Positions 44,104 through 48,043 of a stretch of 48,043 nucleotides of DNA are shown piece by piece. Source of the stretch: JAFMKE01 sp964655225 (lineage in GTDB: Bacteria > Bacteroidota > Bacteroidia > Chitinophagales > UBA8649); NCBI GenBank assembly GCA_964655225.1, contig CAZZMB010000015.1, forward strand, positions 1 through 48,043, in the 5' to 3' direction. A model generated the notes under the pieces. It searched no databases, was not told the DNA's origin, and saw only the letters and a program-made list of their open reading frames with translations. The translations under genes were made by a program, and so were the position numbers. The stretch's first letter is position 1; the number at the start of each line of letters is the position of its first letter.

Positions 44104-44121
44104 AATTGATTTACTTGAAAC

Positions 44122-44158
44122 AAAAAACCGCTGAGCTTGCAATCAAGTTCAGCGGTTT
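44122..44158 (-). terminator. Strong rho-independent terminator of trxA
   Basis: A 15-bp stem pairs AAACCGCTGAGCTTG with CAAGTTCAGCGGTTT (one G-U pair) around a CAAT loop, and on the minus strand it is followed by a run of T. It lies just after the trxA stop (44192) and before the DUF58 start (44103), making trxA a single-gene transcript. Confidence 0.85.
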
Positions 44159-44191
44159 AAAGATATATTTTTCGCGGTAAACTGAGAATTC

Positions 44192-44509
44192 TTAGAGGTG
44201 TTTGTTGATTGCTTCAACAAATGCTTGCTTCGGCTGCGCACCAACTAATCTCTCTACAATTTCCCCATCTTTAAGTAATAATATAGTTGGAATATTTCTA
44301 ATGCCAAATTTTTGAGCGGTTTCAGGGTTTTGGTCGACGTTTAACTTACCTACGTTCACTTTTCCTTCAAATTCATCTGATAAAGCTTCGATGGTCGGAC
44401 CTAAAGCTATACAAGGACCACACCATTCAGCCCAAAAATCAACTAGCGTTAGCCCGTTTCCTTCTTTTACATCGCTCTCAAATGTAGCGTCTTTAAATTC
44501 TAATGCCAT
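44192..44509 (-). CDS. trxA: Thioredoxin
   Basis: The 105-residue protein is a standard thioredoxin: LVDFWAEWCGPC with Cys30 and Cys33, the NVDQNPETAQKFGIRNIPTI cis-proline region and a final VEAINKHL helix. It keeps cytosolic thiols reduced with thioredoxin reductase. It has its own promoter and terminator. Divergent from the kinase gene at 44679. Confidence 0.96.
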   Translation of the reverse strand: MALEFKDATFESDVKEGNGLTLVDFWAEWCGPCIALGPTIEALSDEFEGKVNVGKLNVDQNPETAQKFGIRNIPTILLLKDGEIVERLVGAQPKQAFVEAINKHL

Positions 44510-44540
44510 TTATGTTTTTTTTGTTCTTTTATAATATTTA

Positions 44541-44568
44541 CAAATCTATAACATTCTATTAACTTCAA
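44541..44568 (-). promoter_or_regulatory. Putative trxA promoter
   Basis: On the minus strand TTG (44568-44566) is followed after 17 bases by TAGATTTG (44548-44541), an exact TAnnTTTG. It lies 32 bases upstream of the trxA start and back to back with the kinase promoter. Confidence 0.55.
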
Positions 44569-44609
44569 TCGCATAAAAATTATTTTTTTGAGGCTTTAAC
44601 TAATTTGAA

Positions 44610-44640
44610 TTTGGACATATAGTTTTTTTTATTATCTTTG
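44610..44640 (+). promoter_or_regulatory. Putative promoter of the kinase-regulator-pseudokinase set
   Basis: TTTG at 44610-44613 is followed after exactly 19 bases by TATCTTTG at 44633-44640, a full match to the Bacteroidota consensus. The predicted leader before the ATG at 44679 is about 32 bases. A second TTTG at 44604-44607 gives a less ideal spacing. Confidence 0.65.
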
Positions 44641-44678
44641 AAATGGGATACAGTAGGCTTGATTTTTAATTGAATCCA

Positions 44679-45608
44679 ATGAAAAATAGCAAAGCCTCAG
44701 AGCAAAACAGTTCACTAGAACACCTTCAAAAGACTTACGATGCTTATCGGGCAAAAGAGGATTTTAAGAATGCCTTTTTTACGCTAAAGAAGATTGATGC
44801 AATCCAAGAGCAGCTAATGCAGCAGCAAAAAAAGGCGAGATATGCCGAGTTGGAAAAGCAATATCAACCTAAGCAAAAGAATGAGTTACTTATTCAAGAA
44901 AGAAAGTATAACAAAGCCTTAAAAGAGAAGAATGCTGAACTAGCAAAGGTTCTTGAAAATCAAAAGACTACAGAGCTTCATTTGAAGAGTTTACAGTTGC
45001 AGTTGAGTCCGCATTTCATATTCAATACTTTACAATCCATTCAAAGCGTAATCTTTCAGAAGGATGCGGAAAAAATAGGAGACTCTATTGCTCAATTTTC
45101 CAATTTGATGCGTTCCATTTTAGGTGCTTCTCAGAAAAGTAAAGTGACTATTGTAGAGGAAATTGAGTTGTTGGAAACCTATTTATTTTTGGAACAGAAG
45201 CGTTTTGAGCATCGGTTTAGTTTTGATATAGTCGTGATGGGTACCGATAAACCAGGTGAAGTGTATTTACCCTCCTTACTTATTCAACCTTTTGTAGAAA
45301 ATGCTATTCTTCATGGTGTGGGCAATCAAAAGGATGGCGATATTGTCATCGTTTTTAGGAAGGAAACGAACTGTCTTTACATTCATATTTTGGATAATGG
45401 TATTGGACGTGCTAAGGCTAAAAAAATTGATAAAAGTACGCATCAAGGCACTTCGACAGCATTAAAAATACTGCAGGAGCGTGCAGATACATGGAGTAAA
45501 TTGGATAGTTTTAACTTCCGGTTTCGGATAAAGGATAGAAAGAAAAATAATAGAATAGTTGGGACACAAGTAATTATTCAAGTTAACTATTTAAACCCAG
45601 TAAAATGA
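44679..45608 (+). CDS. Cytosolic LytS-type sensor histidine kinase without a sensor domain
   Basis: From ATG 44679 the product is 309 residues. Residues about 12-45 look like one leftover TPR-type hairpin (YDAYRAKEDFKNAFFTLKKI), followed by a coiled coil (about 45-105). The His_kinase domain (PF06580) has the phosphoacceptor His112 in LSPHFIFNTLQSIQ, an intact N box LIQPFVENAILHG and the ATP-binding DNGIGR. There is no membrane segment and no recognisable sensor. In other Bacteroidota such kinases carry a full TPR array in front. The stop overlaps the next start by 4 bases (ATGA), so translation of the regulator is coupled. Confidence 0.92.
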   Translation: MKNSKASEQNSSLEHLQKTYDAYRAKEDFKNAFFTLKKIDAIQEQLMQQQKKARYAELEKQYQPKQKNELLIQERKYNKALKEKNAELAKVLENQKTTELHLKSLQLQLSPHFIFNTLQSIQSVIFQKDAEKIGDSIAQFSNLMRSILGASQKSKVTIVEEIELLETYLFLEQKRFEHRFSFDIVVMGTDKPGEVYLPSLLIQPFVENAILHGVGNQKDGDIVIVFRKETNCLYIHILDNGIGRAKAKKIDKSTHQGTSTALKILQERADTWSKLDSFNFRFRIKDRKKNNRIVGTQVIIQVNYLNPVK

Positions 45609-46309
45609 TTAAAGTATTAATGGTAGAAGATGAACGTGGGGCTGTAGAGGTTTTTCAAAATCTCATTGCTCGACACCAAGACAGTTTTGAATTCCTAGGG
45701 GCAGCGCGAAATGTTAAAGACGCTGTTACTCGTATAGAGGAGGATGAACCCGATTTGTTGATTTTAGACATTTCTTTACCTGATGGGACAGGTTTCGATG
45801 TGCTAGAAATTATTGGAGATATTCGATTTGAAGTTATATTCTTAACAGCGCATGAGAGCTTTGCCATTAAGGCGATAAAGAACAATGCATTTGATTATAT
45901 ACTTAAGCCTTTCCAATCAACAGAAATGAATGAAGCTTTGCGAAAAGTTAAGTTAAAGTTGGAAGATAACACGAAGAAGAATGGCACTCAAAAGATAGCT
46001 TTACACACCCAAGAAGGGATAGACTTTATTAAAATTGAAGATTTACTATACCTAAAGGCTTCGAGCAACTACACAGAGATATACTTGATAGGTGGAGAGA
46101 AGTTATTGGCTTCAAAAACTTTGAAAAATTTTGAGCGATTATTGGATCACCCAATGCATAGAATTCATAACAGTTATATGATAAACTTAAAATTTGTGAA
46201 GAAGTTTGATAAGTCGGAATCCAGCATCTATTTAGAGACTGGAAAAAGTCTACCTGTATCCAAACAACGTAAAAGTAGCTTGTTTCAACATTTCACAAAA
46301 GAGATATAG
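45605..46309 (+). CDS. LytTR-family response regulator
   Basis: The 234-residue protein has an N-terminal receiver (about 1-120) with the acidic pocket VEDE, phosphoacceptor Asp in LLILDISLPDGTGFDVL, the Thr in FLTAHES and the Lys in ILKPF. The C-terminal LytTR DNA-binding domain (about 135-232) includes LLYLKASSNYTEIYL and MHRIHNSYMINLKFV. It is the cognate partner of the kinase upstream, with which it overlaps by 4 bases. The gene after it starts immediately after its stop codon. Confidence 0.95.
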   Translation: MIKVLMVEDERGAVEVFQNLIARHQDSFEFLGAARNVKDAVTRIEEDEPDLLILDISLPDGTGFDVLEIIGDIRFEVIFLTAHESFAIKAIKNNAFDYILKPFQSTEMNEALRKVKLKLEDNTKKNGTQKIALHTQEGIDFIKIEDLLYLKASSNYTEIYLIGGEKLLASKTLKNFERLLDHPMHRIHNSYMINLKFVKKFDKSESSIYLETGKSLPVSKQRKSSLFQHFTKEI

Positions 46310-48043
46310 ATGGATGAAGCAAGTGCAGTTGAATTGGAGGAGCTTGAGAATTTATTCGCTAAGGCTAATGGATTATTGGAAAATAAGGATTATTCTAGCT
46401 CAAAGTTGATTGCCAATAAATTATTAGTGCATGCAAAACAATGCCATTCGTCGCTATTTCAGGCAAGAGCATATGGTCTATTTGCATTTATTTCATATAA
46501 TTTTAATGAGATAAAAAAAGCAATTAATTTTTTCGAACTATCCCATGAAACTTATCTAGGACTGAAAAGAGTAGATCCGCTAGAAATTTTTAAAACGAGA
46601 AATTCATTAGGTGTGGTGTATAAATTAAATGGAGAGCTTTGGAAATCAATGTTAGTTTTGAAATCGTCTTTAGAACTTGCAGAACAACACGATATACCAA
46701 ACTCGTCAGGATACAATAACATTGCTGTTATATATAGTTCTCAGAAAAAATTTGAAAAGGCACTTGCTTTTTTTAAAATGGCAAAAAAAGTAGAATTACG
46801 AAACAAAAAACCTGATGATATTAAAATTAATCACTTTGATTCAAATATTGCAAAAATGTTGATTAGTTTAAATAGATTATCTGAAGCGGAAACAATTTTA
46901 GATAAAACCAAGAGCTTTTTTGAAGATAAAAATGACATCTCTTCGGTAGCATTAAATTACAGGTGCTTAGCTCAACTTAATTTTAATAAAGGGGATTATG
47001 CAGAATCTGAAAAATGGTTGTTGAAAGTCTTGAGTTTTTCAAAACAAGATGGAAATAATGGAACTGATGTTGAGGTTTTTATTGATCTAGCCAAGATATA
47101 TGGTTCGACAAGTAGGATGAAATTACAGGAAGCCAGTTTGTTAAAGGCTTTAGATGTCGCTAAAAAAATAAATATAGGTTTTTTGAGTATTGCATTGACT
47201 AGCTTATTAAATTTCTATGAACGGAAAAGTGATTTTAAAGAGGCGATAATTGTGCTTGATGAATTATTGCAAATTAAAAGACAAACAACATTAAATGAGG
47301 GAGAGATTAAGCTACTTGCCTATCAGGAGGAATTTGAAGCTAAAATGTTTAATAAGTTAATAGAACTGGAATACATTTATAATCAAAACTTGAAAGAAAA
47401 AAACATTGAGCTTTCTATTGCTTTGAATGAACATGAAAAATTACAATCAAGGATAAGTAGTTTACGTGAACAACTTAATCCAGGTTATATCTTTAGTATA
47501 TTACAAGAGATTCAAATGCATGCGATAAAAAAAAGTTTAATGATGGCTAGTGATTTTGTGGCAGAGTTTGCTGCTTTGATGAGAGGGGTTCTTAAACACT
47601 CTAGAGAAGACCTCGTTATACTTCAAGATGAGCTAGATTTAGTAAAAAACTATTTGACAATAGAGCAAAAAAGAGAACATCAAAAAATTAGTTTTCAAAT
47701 AAAGGTTCATAAGAATGTAGACTTAAAAGAATTGATGGTTACTCCTTTTATTGTGCAAAGTTTTGTTAAGTATGTTTTTAATGAAAACAACTTAAATTCT
47801 ACTAATCATATAATACTTAACATTCGTAGTTCAGGTATGGGAGTTTACGTTCATGTTAGTATTAGTAATATTAAAGAGAGTTCTATAATTGAAGAGAATG
47901 AGGATAAATATTTTGCTAAAAAATTGAATGTATCATGCGGTCGAGGCAATCTATTTCGAGAGCTTGTCAGAGGTATTTGTCAGGTTAAAAAAATTAGAAT
48001 AAATTCGATGAGGAATCATTACATATGTCATATATTAATTTCC
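46310..48043 (+). CDS. TPR protein with a degenerate (dead) LytS-type kinase domain, cut by the window end
   Basis: The frame is open for 578 codons from an ATG directly after the regulator's TAG to the window edge, with no stop seen. Residues about 1-350 are TPR-like helical repeats (SGYNNIAVIYSSQKKFEKAL, NYRCLAQLNFNKGDYAESEK). A coiled coil follows (about 350-380), then a His_kinase-like region. The expected NPHFIFN reads NPGYIFS (Gly392 replaces the phosphoacceptor His). The N box ENAIxHG reads KYVFNEN (Lys487, Tyr488), and the ATP-binding DNGxG is replaced by ISNIK near 47850. There is no membrane segment. It is visibly more A/T-rich than its neighbours. Family placement rests on aligned flanks such as SLREQLNP, and catalytic loss is clear. 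Confidence 0.85.
   Translation, partial: MDEASAVELEELENLFAKANGLLENKDYSSSKLIANKLLVHAKQCHSSLFQARAYGLFAFISYNFNEIKKAINFFELSHETYLGLKRVDPLEIFKTRNSLGVVYKLNGELWKSMLVLKSSLELAEQHDIPNSSGYNNIAVIYSSQKKFEKALAFFKMAKKVELRNKKPDDIKINHFDSNIAKMLISLNRLSEAETILDKTKSFFEDKNDISSVALNYRCLAQLNFNKGDYAESEKWLLKVLSFSKQDGNNGTDVEVFIDLAKIYGSTSRMKLQEASLLKALDVAKKINIGFLSIALTSLLNFYERKSDFKEAIIVLDELLQIKRQTTLNEGEIKLLAYQEEFEAKMFNKLIELEYIYNQNLKEKNIELSIALNEHEKLQSRISSLREQLNPGYIFSILQEIQMHAIKKSLMMASDFVAEFAALMRGVLKHSREDLVILQDELDLVKNYLTIEQKREHQKISFQIKVHKNVDLKELMVTPFIVQSFVKYVFNENNLNSTNHIILNIRSSGMGVYVHVSISNIKESSIIEENEDKYFAKKLNVSCGRGNLFRELVRGICQVKKIRINSMRNHYICHILIS

Noticed and set aside
1..48043. CRISPR array, insertion sequences, tRNA or rRNA genes
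   Set aside because: No regular spaced repeats, transposase motifs, cloverleaf-like segments or rRNA sequence were seen on reading; a tRNA scan was not possible.

Overview
The window is a 48 kb piece of a low-GC genome from the phylum Bacteroidota, most likely a Flavobacteriales-like gliding or type IX secretion (T9SS) bacterium. The evidence is a full-length SprA next to ruvA, the order mutY-ssb-gldE-gldD, the citrulline hydrolase CtlX, methylmalonyl-CoA epimerase, a 30-residue AURKAIP1/COX24-type ribosomal protein, tandem rhomboids, and promoters of the Bacteroidota type (TTTG, about 19 bases, TAnnTTTG) with few Shine-Dalgarno sequences. It is a draft assembly with two 100-N gaps. The gap at 18449-18548 is false: the same 55 bases lie on both sides and rejoin to give an intact HU gene. 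The gap at 9606-9705 has no such overlap and is real.

Layout. 1-6.5 kb: the start of a secreted protein gene; a holin-4-like membrane protein; a YugP-type zinc peptidase; an S41 processing peptidase overlapping a DUF3365-like lipoprotein that has lost its heme motif; then, on the minus strand, an exported von Willebrand A protein, a WCGSC thioredoxin and a small acidic protein. 6.6-9.7 kb: a TolC/HlyD efflux pair with no transporter gene, then the real gap. 9.7-18.8 kb: glyA and a TPR membrane protein, an A-type Fe-S carrier, mce, an ABC-F ATPase, a GT2 glycosyltransferase, RNase G, the 30-residue ribosomal protein, a TPR protein and HU. 18.9-32.1 kb: mutY, ssb, gldE, gldD, an SDR, scpA, ruvA and the 7.4 kb sprA, i.e. 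T9SS/gliding genes mixed with DNA-maintenance genes. 32.2-44.5 kb: housekeeping and envelope genes (dgkA, gltX, polysaccharide deacetylase, a thrombospondin-3-repeat outer-membrane protein, MazG-like hydrolase, YdcF, two EEP-family enzymes, two rhomboids, DUF445, ctlX, DUF58, trxA).

44.6-48.0 kb holds the most interesting locus: a three-gene set with a near-consensus promoter. It encodes a short cytosolic LytS-type histidine kinase with no sensor domain, a LytTR response regulator, and, starting directly after the regulator's stop codon, a TPR protein whose kinase domain has lost the phosphoacceptor His, the N box and the ATP-binding Asp. It runs off the window end. I infer a split sensor in which the TPR pseudokinase provides input and the short kinase provides catalysis.

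No rRNA, tRNA, CRISPR array, insertion sequence or prophage was recognised. Function calls come from motifs and family memory only; no database search was possible.
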